Shown: positions 7,555 through 17,115 of the stretch, piece after piece
Position numbering within the stretch: position 1 is the stretch's first letter
Layout of the letters: each line of letters opens with the position of its first letter
Origin: Planctomycetota bacterium
GTDB taxonomy: Bacteria > Planctomycetota > UBA1135 > UBA2386
Direction: 5' to 3'
NCBI GenBank assembly: GCA_016716265.1
Contig: JADJWQ010000004.1
Location: 185,233 to 249,232 of the forward strand
Length of the DNA stretch: 64,000 nt
Notes under the pieces: model-generated
Told to the model about the DNA's origin: nothing
The model's input: only the letters and a program-made list of their open reading frames with translations
Databases searched by the model: none
Position numbers and translations under genes: made by a program

Positions 7555-9864
7555 ATGACCGACCACCGCTGGCTCGCGGCGCTGACCGCGGGCGCCCTCT
7601 CCGTCGCCTGCCCCGCCGACACGAATCTCCCCGCCGCAACGGCGCTGCCGCTGCCGCAGGTGCAGTCGCCCGACCCGATCGCGCTGCCGGCGCCGCAGCG
7701 TCCTGCGAAGGGCGGTCCAGTGGCCGCGGCTGCGCTGGCGGCCGCCTTCGACCCCGCGCGCGTGCTCGTCGACGACGCCGGCGCGGGCGGGCTGTGGGCC
7801 GCGGCCGGCAGCTACAAGGCGCGGTTCGCCGCCGGCGCGGCGACGTTCGTCCCGTATCTCGGAGCGCGGGCCGCACGCGATTGGCCGCTGACGCTCCGGC
7901 TGCGTCGCGTGACCGTCGCCGGTGCGACGGTCGCCACGAGCGAGCCTCGGCTCGGGCGTCCCGGGGCGGATTGCGTCGCCTTCGACCGCGGTCCGGTCGT
8001 CGAACGGCACTGGCTGCGCTCGGACGGCATCGAGCAGACGTTCGAGATCCGCGAGCTGCCGGAGCGCGGCGAGCTGTGCGTCGAGGTCGCCTGCGAGACC
8101 GAGCTGGCAGTGCTGCCGGATGGCGGCGGCTTCCTGTTCCGCGGCCCCGAGGGTGGCGTGCGAATGAGTGGTGCGGTCGCGATCGACGCCGGCGGGCGCA
8201 GGGAGGCGCTGCGCAGCGAGCTCCGCGACGGGGCGATCGTCCACCACGTCTCTGCCGGGTTCGTCGCCGAGGCAGCGCTCCCGATCGTCGTCGATCCCGT
8301 GCTGTCGACGTTCTCCATCGCGTCCAGCACGTTCGCGTTCGGCGCGCCGGACCTCGCCTTCGAGAGCGGCAGCGGGATGTTCCTGCTGGTCTGCGAGCGC
8401 CGCTACTCGCTGACCGACACCGATGTCTGGTGCGAGCTGCGCGACGACGCCGGCGCACCGGTCGCTGGCTCCGGCCAGTGGATCGACGTCTCGACGGACG
8501 ATTGGCGCAAGCCACAGGTGGCTGCCAATCGGGCGGCGGGTCGCTTCCTCGTGGTCGCCGAGACGCTCACCGTCGGCGGGTCGTTCACCACCATCCGCGG
8601 CCGGACGCGGGACGCGGGTGGTGCCACGCAGCTCCAGGCACCGTTTTCGATCTCTAACGCGCTCACCAATCACTCCGTCGATCCGGACGTCGGCGGCGAC
8701 GGCAATCCGTTCGGGCCGGACTACTGGGCCGTCGTCTGGGAGGACGTCCGCTCCGCGAGCGACTCGGACATCCTCTACCGGATGATCCGCGACGACGGTA
8801 CCTCGACGACGCCGGCGCCGCTCGCATTGGAGAACTCCACGTCGCTCGAGCAACGGCCCCGGATCTCGAAGTCGAACGGCTCGTCGCCGGCGACCACGCA
8901 GTCATGGATGGTGGTCTTCACACGCCGCATCTCGCCGACCACGAGTGCGGTCCTGGGTGCGAACCTGTCGTGGGACGGCAGGATCACGCATCCGACCTAC
9001 CCCGTCGGTCCCAATCGGCATGCGATGGAGTTCCTGGTGCCGGACGTGTCGTCGGCGACCGAGGTCGTGCAGGGTCGACGCCAACATCTGGTCGTTGCGC
9101 AGCAGTCCGTCAGTCCGACCGAGGACGATCTGTGGATCGACCTGGTCGCGGACGGGCAATGGCTCGCGGGCCAGAACATCAGCACGAGATATGCGGCGCC
9201 GCAGGTGGCTCCGGTCGTCGACACCGACGGCGTTCGCTTCGCGATCGCGTTCGGGCAGCTCTTCTCGGCTGCGACCAACGACTACGACGTCTACGTGACC
9301 ACCGTGCACACGGTGCAGACGCCGGCCCTCGGGCTCGGCTTCACCGAGACGCAGCTCGGGGTCGGCCTGCAGTTTCACTGGGAAGGCGCGCCCGCCGTGG
9401 CAGCGCGCCTCGACGGCAATGGGGGGCGCTACCTCCTCGCCTGGGAGGACTCCAATGCCGGCGGCCCGGCCACCGTGCGCGGAGCCGTCTACGAAGGACT
9501 CGGCACCGGTGGGTTCACGACGCTGCCGTACGGCTGCCACGGCTTCCCGATCACCGCGACCGGCGATCCGCGGCTCGGCGCCCGCGTGTCGTTCCAGGTG
9601 CCCGGCCCGACCACCGGCCCGACGACCTCCGGCACGTTGTTCGGCATCGTTCGCGCGGTGCCGGTCGCGATCCCGATGTGCAGCGTGCCGTGCACGCTCG
9701 GAGTCGAGGGTCCGGCGTTCCCACCGCTGATCCACGTCGACATCCCGATCGACGGCGCGCTCGTCGGCTTGCGGGCCGCGGTGCAGGGCTTCGATCTGAC
9801 CGGCGGCTCGTGCCTGGGGCTGGGCTTGCGGCTCAGCGACACGATCGTGATCACGGTCCGCTGA
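7555..9864 (+). CDS. Large secreted beta-propeller-like protein with shared C-terminal module
   Basis: The protein has 769 residues from ATG 7555. The N-terminus is hydrophobic (RWLAALTAGALSVACPAD), a signal peptide or possible lipoprotein signal. Residues 50-270 form a beta-rich domain with strands such as FEIRELPERGELCVEVACET and end in LPIVVDPVLSTF. A similar domain layout is common in secreted planctomycete proteins. From residue 275 to 640 there are repeated blades of the form PDLAFESGSGMFLLVCE, KPQVAANRAAGRFLVVAE and PAVAARLDGNGGRYLLAWED, each about 55-65 residues long. The last 110 residues are the C-terminal module also seen in the genes at 1569 and 13686 (YGCHGFP, GVEGPAFPPL, IPIDGALVGLRAAVQGFDL). 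It is probably exported to the surface. Enzymatic motifs were not seen. Confidence 0.8.
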   Translation: MTDHRWLAALTAGALSVACPADTNLPAATALPLPQVQSPDPIALPAPQRPAKGGPVAAAALAAAFDPARVLVDDAGAGGLWAAAGSYKARFAAGAATFVPYLGARAARDWPLTLRLRRVTVAGATVATSEPRLGRPGADCVAFDRGPVVERHWLRSDGIEQTFEIRELPERGELCVEVACETELAVLPDGGGFLFRGPEGGVRMSGAVAIDAGGRREALRSELRDGAIVHHVSAGFVAEAALPIVVDPVLSTFSIASSTFAFGAPDLAFESGSGMFLLVCERRYSLTDTDVWCELRDDAGAPVAGSGQWIDVSTDDWRKPQVAANRAAGRFLVVAETLTVGGSFTTIRGRTRDAGGATQLQAPFSISNALTNHSVDPDVGGDGNPFGPDYWAVVWEDVRSASDSDILYRMIRDDGTSTTPAPLALENSTSLEQRPRISKSNGSSPATTQSWMVVFTRRISPTTSAVLGANLSWDGRITHPTYPVGPNRHAMEFLVPDVSSATEVVQGRRQHLVVAQQSVSPTEDDLWIDLVADGQWLAGQNISTRYAAPQVAPVVDTDGVRFAIAFGQLFSAATNDYDVYVTTVHTVQTPALGLGFTETQLGVGLQFHWEGAPAVAARLDGNGGRYLLAWEDSNAGGPATVRGAVYEGLGTGGFTTLPYGCHGFPITATGDPRLGARVSFQVPGPTTGPTTSGTLFGIVRAVPVAIPMCSVPCTLGVEGPAFPPLIHVDIPIDGALVGLRAAVQGFDLTGGSCLGLGLRLSDTIVITVR

Positions 9865-9905
9865 GCGGCCAGGGATGATCGGCCTCGCGGGGCGCCCGGC
9901 TCCGC

Positions 9906-9911
9906 TACCAT
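9906..9911 (+). promoter_or_regulatory. Candidate -10 element (TACCAT) of a near-leaderless kinase promoter
   Basis: TACCAT ends 12 nt before the ATG of the kinase gene at 9924. No Shine-Dalgarno sequence lies between them. Transcription starting 6-8 nt downstream would leave a leader of only a few bases. The same arrangement is seen before the genes at 13639, 24410, 33119 and 48006. Confidence 0.4.
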
Positions 9912-9923
9912 CGCGAGTCGGCC

Positions 9924-12900
9924 ATGGAAGATCTCATCGCCGAATGTGTGCGGGCGTTCGAGGAAGGTGGCGCCGTCGAGCTGCGCGCCGTTCTCGACTC
10001 CCACCCGGACCAGCGCGGTGAGCTCGAGCGCTGTCTGGGGGCCCTGCGCGGTGCCGGTCTCCTGCCCCCGGACGACACCACGGACGATCCGCAATGCGGC
10101 AGCTCCGGCACGGCCGGGCGCCTGGGCGAGTTCGAGCTGCGTGCTTTGCTAGGCGGCGGCGGCATGGGCCTGGTCTACCGGGCGTATCAACCGAGCCTCG
10201 ATCGCGAGGTGGCCATCAAGGTGCTGCGCTCGGATCGCGTCCATCTGGAGTCGGCACGCCAGCGCTTCCGGCGCGAGGCGGCCGTGATCGCCGGCCTGCG
10301 GCATCCCGGCATCGTGCCGGTGTTCGCGGTCGGCGACGACGACGGCGTGCAATGGCTCGCGATGGAGCTCGTCGAGGGCGAGACGCTCGCTGCGGTGATC
10401 GCACGCCTAGGCTCACGGCGTCCTTCCGTGCTGCGCGGAAGCGACCTCGTCAGCTCGGAGGCGACCACTTCTCGCGCGGCCCGCGAGAGCTGGACCGACG
10501 CCTGTGTGCGGGTCGCATCACAGGTCGCCGATGCGCTCGACGCGGCACACGCGGCCGGCGTCCTGCATCGCGACGTCAAGCCGTCCAACGTGCTGCTCGC
10601 GGCCGGCGGTGCCGCGAAGCTGTTCGACTTCGGACTCGCGCGGCCGCTCGGTGAGGAGCGGCGACTGACTCGCACCGGCGACGTCGTCGGCTCGCCGGCG
10701 TACATGGCGCCGGAGCAGGTCCGCGGTGATGCCGTCGATGCGCGCACCGACGTCTACGGTCTGGGCGTGCTGCTCTACGAGCTGCTGGCGCTCGAGCTGC
10801 CGTTCCTCGCGGACGACGAGCTGGCGCTGCGCGAGCGTATCGCGCGTGGCGAGTCGGTGCCGCTGCGGCATCGCAATCCGTCGGTGCCGTGGGACGTCGA
10901 GACCATCGTCGCCTGCGCCATGGACCCCGAGCCGCGGCGGCGGTATCCGAGCGCCGGCGCGATGCGCGACGACCTCGCGCGTTACCTGGCGCGGGAGCCG
11001 ATCCGTGCACGCCGCCCGGGACCGTTGCTGCGGCTGCGCAGGTTCTGCCAGCGGCGACCCGGGCTCGCGGTCGGGCTCGCCGCGACGCTGGTCGTCGCGG
11101 CGGGCGTGCCGACCGTGATCGGCCTGGTGCAGCTGCGGGCGCGGACCGCCATCCTCGCCGAGCAGCGCCTCGCGGAGCGGCACCTCGACACCGCATTGGA
11201 TGCGCTCGATCGGTTCCTGGCCGACTTCGGAGCCGACGAGCTGTCGTACACGCCGGGCCTCGATGCGGCCGGCCGTGATCTGCTGCGCGACTCGATCGAT
11301 CTGTATCGGCGGCTCGTGGCCGACCGTCCCGACGACGTGCGCGTCCGGATCGGTCTGGCCGCCGCGCTGCGGCGCGACGCGTGGCAGAGCAAGCGGATCG
11401 GCGATCTCGCTGCGGCGCGCGCGGCGGTCGGCGAGGCGCTGTCGGTATTGCCGCCGCCGGCGGATCCACGGACGCGCATCGCGCGGTGCTCCGTGCTGCA
11501 GACGAAGGTCGCCGTCGACCGCGCCGGCGGTGACCTGACCGCGGCCGAGTCCGACCTCCGCGAGGCGCTCGCGGGTCTCGACGCGGCGGGCGACGTCGAG
11601 GAGCGCGCCGTCCGGGCCGCCGCCCGATTGGAGCTCGGCCGGGTGTTCAACGACACCGGTCGGCAGACGGACGCCGAGACGGAGCTGACCGCGGCGCTCG
11701 CGGAGCTGGACCAGGTCGGTGCGAGCCGCGGCGTCGACGTACTCGGGCTACGCGCGCACGCGCTGCGCTGTCTCGCGACCGTGCACCTGCGTATCGGCCG
11801 GACGGCAGCCGCGCTGGACGAGCTCCGCGCGGCGTGGGCGATCCTCGAGCCCGGCATCGAGGGCGGTGCACCGCTGACCGGCTGCCGTCTGATGGCGGCA
11901 GAGGTCCTCGCCCGGCTCGGCACCACGGCTGCGACGAGCGACGTGGAGGGTGCGCGCGGTGCGCTCGCACGGTCGGTCGAGCTCTACGAGGGGCTCGTCC
12001 GCGACTTCCCCGATGTGTCGCAGTTCCGGCGCGAGCTCGTCGCGACTCTCGTGGCGTCCGCCGAGGTCACACCGCCCGAGCAGCTCGGCTCGCTCTACGG
12101 CCGGATCGACCGGGAGCTCGAGGTCGATGCCGGCGATCGGGTGTGGACCGCACTGACGCGTCTCGACGTCGCGCGCGAACGGACCGACCGCGCTCAGGAC
12201 GATCCGGCGGTCGCCGCCGCGCTGGAGGCGGAGATCGCCCGCTTCGACGCGGAGCTCGACGTCGGCGCGCTGGCACCGCGCGAACGGCTTAGGGTCGCGC
12301 ACGCGCTGCACTCGCTCGCCCTCGCGCGGATCGGGCCCGCGACCGAGCTCGCGGTCGCGCCGCTGCAGCGCGCCGTCGAGATCGAGCAGGCCGTCGCGGC
12401 CGCGTTGCCCGAGAACGTCGAGATCGCCGAGTCGCTGATCAACTCGCTCGCGATGCTCGGCCTCGCCCGGTCGAGCCTCGGTGAGCACGCGGAGGCATTG
12501 GAGGTCCTCGACCGTGTCATCCAGGCCCGCGAGCAGCGGCTCGCGGTGACGCCGGATGCTCCTCTCGTGCGCCACCGGCTCGCGGGCACCTGCCACTCCG
12601 CCTCGACGAGTGCGATCGCCCTGCGCGAGTTCGAGCGCGCGGTCGCCTACGCGCGCCGCGGGGTCGAGCTGAGCGAGGAGGCGGTCGCCGCCGTGCCGAA
12701 GCGAGCGTGGTCGGACCGTCTGATGACGCTGCGCGCACGATTGTGCGAGGCCTTGCTGGCGGCGGATCGACCCGACGACGTGCTGCCGATCGCCGGGCGG
12801 ATCGCGGATGCGGTCGCGGACGGGGACTCGACCGTCTCCGCCGCGTCCTTTCTCGCGCAGGCCCACGCGCGCCTCGTCGCGATCGATCCGGCGCGAGCCG

Positions 12901-13049
12901 AAGCCGCGGGCGCGCGAGCCGTGCAGGTGCTCGCCACCGCCGCGGAGCGCGGCTTCGACCGGTGGCAGTCGCTGCTCGGCTGGTGGCAGTTCGACTCGCT
13001 GCACGAGCGACCGGACTTCCGCGCCCTCCTTCAGCGCGTCCGCCGTTGA
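9924..13049 (+). CDS. Ser/Thr protein kinase with transmembrane segment and long TPR-like region
   Basis: The protein has 1,041 residues. A short helical N-terminus (about 65 residues) precedes a kinase domain with glycine loop GGGGMGLVYRA, lysine in VAIKVL, HRDVKPSN catalytic loop, DFG in LFDFGLA, and MAPEQVRG. A single membrane segment follows (LAVGLAATLVVAAGVPTVIGLV, about residue 395). The outer or distal 600 residues are helical repeats of TPR character, for example RIGLAAALRRDAWQSKRIGD, LRCLATVHLRIGRTAAALDEL and NSLAMLGLARSSLGEHAEALEVL. This architecture is widespread in Planctomycetota. It is convergent with the ECF sigma factor at 13052-13639 (2 nt between stops). Kinase and sigma factor of this type are usually linked genetically, so regulation of the sigma factor by the kinase is plausible but inferred. 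Confidence 0.92.
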   Translation: MEDLIAECVRAFEEGGAVELRAVLDSHPDQRGELERCLGALRGAGLLPPDDTTDDPQCGSSGTAGRLGEFELRALLGGGGMGLVYRAYQPSLDREVAIKVLRSDRVHLESARQRFRREAAVIAGLRHPGIVPVFAVGDDDGVQWLAMELVEGETLAAVIARLGSRRPSVLRGSDLVSSEATTSRAARESWTDACVRVASQVADALDAAHAAGVLHRDVKPSNVLLAAGGAAKLFDFGLARPLGEERRLTRTGDVVGSPAYMAPEQVRGDAVDARTDVYGLGVLLYELLALELPFLADDELALRERIARGESVPLRHRNPSVPWDVETIVACAMDPEPRRRYPSAGAMRDDLARYLAREPIRARRPGPLLRLRRFCQRRPGLAVGLAATLVVAAGVPTVIGLVQLRARTAILAEQRLAERHLDTALDALDRFLADFGADELSYTPGLDAAGRDLLRDSIDLYRRLVADRPDDVRVRIGLAAALRRDAWQSKRIGDLAAARAAVGEALSVLPPPADPRTRIARCSVLQTKVAVDRAGGDLTAAESDLREALAGLDAAGDVEERAVRAAARLELGRVFNDTGRQTDAETELTAALAELDQVGASRGVDVLGLRAHALRCLATVHLRIGRTAAALDELRAAWAILEPGIEGGAPLTGCRLMAAEVLARLGTTAATSDVEGARGALARSVELYEGLVRDFPDVSQFRRELVATLVASAEVTPPEQLGSLYGRIDRELEVDAGDRVWTALTRLDVARERTDRAQDDPAVAAALEAEIARFDAELDVGALAPRERLRVAHALHSLALARIGPATELAVAPLQRAVEIEQAVAAALPENVEIAESLINSLAMLGLARSSLGEHAEALEVLDRVIQAREQRLAVTPDAPLVRHRLAGTCHSASTSAIALREFERAVAYARRGVELSEEAVAAVPKRAWSDRLMTLRARLCEALLAADRPDDVLPIAGRIADAVADGDSTVSAASFLAQAHARLVAIDPARAEAAGARAVQVLATAAERGFDRWQSLLGWWQFDSLHERPDFRALLQRVRR

Positions 13050-13051
13050 TG

Positions 13052-13639
13052 CTACGGCCGGTCGCCGTCGCACCCGCGCAGGGTCAGCGCGAGCCGGGCC
13101 AGCCCGCGGTAGACGAGATTGCGCACGGCGACCTCGCGCTTGCCCATGGCTGCCGCGATATCCGCATAGTCGAGCTCGACGATCCGGCGCAGGACGACCG
13201 CCTCGCGCTGCTCGTCGGTCAACGAATCGAGCGCTGCTTCGACGAGCTCCACCTGCTCCCGCGCGCTGGCGTCCCGGCTCGGTGTGAGCTCGGACAGCCA
13301 TGCGCCGAATCCGCTCGCGTGCACGTCGACCGGTGCCTCGCGGGCCGCGTCCTGGCGCGCGCTCCGCAGTCGTCGGCCGCGCCCCGCGAGCTTCCGCCAC
13401 GCGACCTGGCAGAGCCAATGGCGGAACTGGACCTCGTCGCGGAATTCGAATCCGTCGAGGCCCTCCAGTGCCGCGCGGCAGACGGTCTGGACGAGGTCGG
13501 CATGCGACTCACGGGCGAGCAGGCGCGGCCCGGCCTTGGCGCGGACATAGGCGTGCAGGCGCGGCAGGTTGCGCTCCAACAGTTCCTCCAGCGCGGGCCG
13601 GTCTCCCCGCGTCGCGCGGTGGAATGTGGAGTCGGTCAT
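13052..13639 (-). CDS. ECF-family RNA polymerase sigma factor
   Basis: The protein has 195 residues from ATG 13639. Region 2 is visible as LHAYVRAKAGPRLLARESHADLVQ through FEFRDEVQFRHWLCQVAWRKL, including the conserved D-L-V-Q core-binding stretch and the tryptophan near the -10-binding helix. Region 4 is LDSLTDEQREAVVLRRIVELDYADIAAAMGKREVAVRNLVYRGLARL, a helix-turn-helix that should contact the -35 element. Length is normal for a planctomycete ECF factor, with a longer linker (about residues 95-130) between the regions. No anti-sigma gene is adjacent; the convergent kinase at 9924 is the likely partner. A candidate -10 sequence lies just upstream (13648-13653). Confidence 0.88.
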   Translation of the reverse strand: MTDSTFHRATRGDRPALEELLERNLPRLHAYVRAKAGPRLLARESHADLVQTVCRAALEGLDGFEFRDEVQFRHWLCQVAWRKLAGRGRRLRSARQDAAREAPVDVHASGFGAWLSELTPSRDASAREQVELVEAALDSLTDEQREAVVLRRIVELDYADIAAAMGKREVAVRNLVYRGLARLALTLRGCDGDRP

Positions 13640-13647
13640 CGCGCACG

Positions 13648-13653
13648 ATCGTA
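13648..13653 (-). promoter_or_regulatory. Candidate -10 element (TACGAT) before the ECF sigma gene
   Basis: On the minus strand TACGAT ends 8 nt before the ATG at 13639, within CTACGATCG. No Shine-Dalgarno sequence is present. The spacing matches the near-leaderless pattern seen for several other genes in the window. Confidence 0.4.
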
Positions 13654-13685
13654 GCCGGGGCTCCGCACACCGGCGACCGCCCGCG

Positions 13686-15485
13686 TCACGGTCCCAGCCT
13701 GATATCGATGCAGTTCGTCAGGAACAGCGAACCGCCCGACAGCAGCGCACCCTGGAACCACAGCGTGAGCGATGCGGACGGGATCGGGATGCCGCCCGAG
13801 CACCAGGTGCCGTCGGCATCGGTGGCGCCGCCGGGACCGACGGCGAGCGGGTCGCCGAGGCACAGCATGCCGACGACCGGTGGTGGCATCTGCAGCGGTG
13901 GAGATCGCAGCGACAGGCTCCAATCGAGCACGAGGGGAGCGTTGGTGGGGCCGAACAGCTGGAAGCGGGCAATGTCGCCCGCGGTGTAGCGGCCGAGCGC
14001 GCTCGCGCCGAGCCGCACCGACTCGAAGGACGAGCGAACGCGTTGGGCGAAGATCTTGTACGGCGGCAGCACTCCCGTGACGGCCCGGTCGTCGGTCCAC
14101 GGCACGAGGGCGATGGCCCGTCGGCTGTCGAACGCGATCACCGGTTGTGACTGACCCGAGGCCACCGCCGCGCCGTCGACGAGGAGCGTGCGATCGCCGA
14201 TCGGCTCGCCGCCCGCGGTTCCGCCGCCGGCGGAGCCCGCGATGATCCGCGCGAAGCAGTCGCCGCCGGCCGGGAAGCACGGTCGCGGCCAGCAGAACAG
14301 GTCGAACGTGACGACGAAGCGGGCCTCGGTGCTGCCGTCGTAGTCGACCGCACAGGCGCGCGCATCACCGCTCGTCGAGCCGTTCGGTCCGGCCGAGACC
14401 AGGAAGTTCTGGCCGATCGGCGCGAACGTCGACGGTCCGATCACCGCGCGCTGCGCGTGGATCGTGCGGTTCGTATTGCCGCCGGCGAGGCTCGCGTCGG
14501 GCCAGACGACGAGGAATTGGCCGTTCCCGGTCGCGAAGGCGAGATCCGGTCGTCCGGCGGCGCCGCTGGTCTGGCCGATCGCCAGGTAGCTCGCGTAGCG
14601 CACGGCGCCACCCTGGCTCCACGGCGTGATCACCTGGCCCATCACGTCGCTCGCGCTCAGGCCGGTCACCGTGTAGCGGCACACGGCGACGAAGCATGGC
14701 TGGTCCGGGCGATAGGCGACCGCGGCGTCGTGGAAGTCGGCCACGCCCGGCGGACGCGTGAACAGCGTGCGTTGGCCGCCGAGCAGCTGGCCACCGCCGG
14801 CACCGGCGTTCGCGATGCCGCTGACGAACTGGCCGAGCACCTTGCGCTTGTTCGCAGCGATGTCGTGGTCGGTCCAGACGACCAGGTAGTCGCCGGAGCC
14901 GTACGCGACGTCGGGCTCGATGTCGTACACCGTGTCGCACGAGCTGCTCGGCGTCCCGCTGACGAAGAACTCGGCGCCGACGAACCGGAATGCGCCGCAC
15001 GAGCCGGTCGGGTCGTAGGCGATGCGGCGTGCCATGATGGAGCGGTCGACCGGCACGCCGGGTCCGCACGGCTCGTTGACGCGCAGGTCGTCGTATTGCC
15101 AGCAGACCAGGAACTCGTTCTGGTCCGGCGACCAGGCGACGCGCGGCAGCACGCTCGCGTGCACCGAGTAGATGCTGCAATCCGCGGTGCCGAGCGGAAC
15201 GCCGGTGCCGGCGACGAATCGGCCCGCGACGGTCGTGGTCGTCGTTCCGCCCTGCGTGTAGGTCTGCTCGAACACGATCAGGAAGACGTCGTCCGCGGCG
15301 TCGTAGGCGACCGCGGGATGCTGGTGTCCGTCGCTGCCACCGGCCTGGCCGACCGGCCAGGTGAGCTGCGTGTCGACACCGACTGCCGGCCCCTGTGAGC
15401 GGGTCGCCGGCGCGAACGAGGCCGCCAGCGCGGCGCTGCATGCGAGCAGCACGCCGCGGCTGCGGCCCGGATGCGCGATACCCAT
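13686..15485 (-). CDS. Secreted repeat protein (propeller-like) with shared C-terminal module
   Basis: The protein has 599 residues from ATG 15485, with a GGAGG Shine-Dalgarno sequence 6 nt upstream. A signal peptide is clear (HPGRSRGVLLACSAALAASF). The body consists of repeats of about 60 residues built around HPAVAYDAADDVFLIVFEQ, LPRVAWSPDQNEFLVCWQY, EPDVAYGSGDYLVVWTDHD and RPDLAFATGNGQFLVVWPD. These are the same kind of blade as in the gene at 7555. The C-terminal 120 residues hold the common module: RLGASALGRYTAGD, FQLFGPTNAPLVLDW, MLCLGDP, then IPIPSASLTLWFQGALLSGG and a terminal strand. Many cysteines in the body suggest disulfides in an oxidising compartment. The protein probably binds or displays at the cell surface. 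No enzymatic motif was seen. Confidence 0.8.
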   Translation of the reverse strand: MGIAHPGRSRGVLLACSAALAASFAPATRSQGPAVGVDTQLTWPVGQAGGSDGHQHPAVAYDAADDVFLIVFEQTYTQGGTTTTTVAGRFVAGTGVPLGTADCSIYSVHASVLPRVAWSPDQNEFLVCWQYDDLRVNEPCGPGVPVDRSIMARRIAYDPTGSCGAFRFVGAEFFVSGTPSSSCDTVYDIEPDVAYGSGDYLVVWTDHDIAANKRKVLGQFVSGIANAGAGGGQLLGGQRTLFTRPPGVADFHDAAVAYRPDQPCFVAVCRYTVTGLSASDVMGQVITPWSQGGAVRYASYLAIGQTSGAAGRPDLAFATGNGQFLVVWPDASLAGGNTNRTIHAQRAVIGPSTFAPIGQNFLVSAGPNGSTSGDARACAVDYDGSTEARFVVTFDLFCWPRPCFPAGGDCFARIIAGSAGGGTAGGEPIGDRTLLVDGAAVASGQSQPVIAFDSRRAIALVPWTDDRAVTGVLPPYKIFAQRVRSSFESVRLGASALGRYTAGDIARFQLFGPTNAPLVLDWSLSLRSPPLQMPPPVVGMLCLGDPLAVGPGGATDADGTWCSGGIPIPSASLTLWFQGALLSGGSLFLTNCIDIRLGP

Positions 15486-15993
15486 CTCGGACCTCCGGGA
15501 ACGAGGTGCCTGGCGCGGCGAGCGAGCCCACCGCGGTGGGCTCCGTCGCGTGGCCCCCCATTCTCCCAGGCTCCGCGCAGGCGGCCCAGGGCCGCCCGCG
15601 CGCCGGCGAGGTCATCGCCCGGTCGCTGCGCGGCCGCCACCGGGCAGTCCCCGCGGGTCGATTCAGGGATCGTCCGGATCCAGCGCCTGCGACACCGGCA
15701 CCGTCGGCTTCCCGGCCAGGTTCCCGACCGGCGTGACGGGACCGGCGACCGGATCCCGCAGGTGTCGCGAGGGAGCGGCCACGGCCGTCCTGCACCGTGG
15801 ATCATTGGCGCGCGTCCGCTCCCGATCGGCGCCGGGTCGGGCACCGCCGACGTCACCGACGCTTCAGCGCGAGGGCCATCGCCGCCTTCGCGATCAGCGT
15901 CAGTTGCACGCGACTCGCCGGGCGGTCCGCGATCGATCCGGGCTAGACTTCACGGTCCCGCCTCTCACCCCGCCCCCCTCCGGACCGGCAGCC
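15486..15993. other. 508-bp intergenic region, divergent promoters
   Basis: The region lies between the minus-strand secreted protein (start 15485) and the plus-strand sugar kinase (start 15994). TAGACT at 15944-15949 is a possible -10 element for the kinase. A short minus-strand frame ending near 15858 (ending QLTLIAKAAMALALKRR) has no start codon and may be a gene remnant or chance. Nothing else is supportable. Confidence 0.35.
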
Positions 15994-17109
15994 TTGAACC
16001 TCACCTCCGCCGCCGTCGCCCGCGCCGTGGTCGGCGAGTTCGCCATCGACGGCGAGCTCCGGTCGATCGACGCCTTCGAGCGCGGCCACATCCACGACAC
16101 GTTCGTCTCGAGCTGGAGTAGCGCATCCGGGAACGTCTGGCGCTTCCTGCACCAGCGGATGAACGAGCAGGTGTTCCCGGACGTGCCGGCGCTGATGAAC
16201 AACATCCAGCACGTCACCGAGCACCTGCGGCGCCAGTGCGACGGCGACCTGCGCACGCTGCGGCTCGTGCCGACTCGCGACGGCAGCGCCTGGCTCCAGC
16301 ACGAACACCACGGTGCCTGGCGGACCTACGTGTTCCTCGAGAACACCACGAGCCACGACCTGTGTGACGACCCGCGGCTCGCCTACGACGCGGCACATGC
16401 GTTCGGCAGCTTCCAGTCACAGCTCCGCGGCCTCGATCCGGCGCTGCTGCAGGAGACGATCCCCGACTTCTTCAGCTCACCGCACCGGCTGCGCCAGCTC
16501 GATGCGGCACGCGCCGCCGACGCCGTCGGGCGCGTCGGCGCGTGTGGGCCCGAGCTCGCGTTCGTCGAATCGCGCCGCGGCATGTGCAGCGTGTTCGACG
16601 ACCTGCTGCGCAACGGGCGCATCCCATCGCGCGTCGTGCACGGCGACACGAAGCTCAACAACGTGCTGTTCTGCACCGAATCCGAGCGGCCGGTGTGCGT
16701 CGTCGACCTCGACACCTGCATGCCGGGGTGGTCGCTCTACGACTTCGGGGATCTCGTGCGCTTCACCGCCGCGACCTGCGTCGAGGACGAAGTCGACCTC
16801 GACTGTGCCGGCATGGATCCCGAGCTGTACCGGGCGCTCGTGCAGGGCTACCTGGACACCGCGAGTGGTTTCCTCGGCGACGAGGAGGTCGCATTGATGC
16901 CGCTCGCCGCGAAGCTCGTCACGCTGACCGTCGGCATGCGCTTCCTCGCCGACCACCTGTCCGGCGATCGCTACTTCAAGGTCGCTCGCGAAGGCCACAA
17001 CCTCGATCGTGCCCGCGTGCAGTTCCGCATGGTCGAGAGCATGGAGCAGCAGGACGACCTGATGCGCAGCGCATTGCCGCGCTCGATCCTCGGGCGGGTC
17101 GGCACGTGA
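15994..17109 (+). CDS. NahK-like N-acetylhexosamine/sugar kinase (APH fold)
   Basis: The protein has 371 residues from TTG 15994; no in-frame ATG or GTG fits better and the next ATG lies far inside. The fold is that of aminoglycoside phosphotransferase-like kinases. The catalytic loop is VVHGDTKLNNVLF (Asp and Asn conserved) and the magnesium site is VCVVDLDTCMPGWSLYDFGD. Other family motifs are FLENTTSHDLCDDPRLAYDAAHAFGSFQ and the C-terminal DRARVQFRMVESMEQQ. This combination is typical of the NahK group, which phosphorylates the anomeric carbon of N-acetylhexosamines with ATP in the cytoplasm. Specificity is inferred from motif similarity, not proven. The gene stands alone, convergent with the DUF2314/DUF2185 gene at 17116. 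Confidence 0.8.
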   Translation: MNLTSAAVARAVVGEFAIDGELRSIDAFERGHIHDTFVSSWSSASGNVWRFLHQRMNEQVFPDVPALMNNIQHVTEHLRRQCDGDLRTLRLVPTRDGSAWLQHEHHGAWRTYVFLENTTSHDLCDDPRLAYDAAHAFGSFQSQLRGLDPALLQETIPDFFSSPHRLRQLDAARAADAVGRVGACGPELAFVESRRGMCSVFDDLLRNGRIPSRVVHGDTKLNNVLFCTESERPVCVVDLDTCMPGWSLYDFGDLVRFTAATCVEDEVDLDCAGMDPELYRALVQGYLDTASGFLGDEEVALMPLAAKLVTLTVGMRFLADHLSGDRYFKVAREGHNLDRARVQFRMVESMEQQDDLMRSALPRSILGRVGT

Positions 17110-17115
17110 GTCGCG

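Noticed and set aside
15850..15955. Short minus-strand frame ending QLTLIAKAAMALALKRR
   Set aside because: It has no start codon and follows a stop closely. It could be a remnant but there is not enough to call it.
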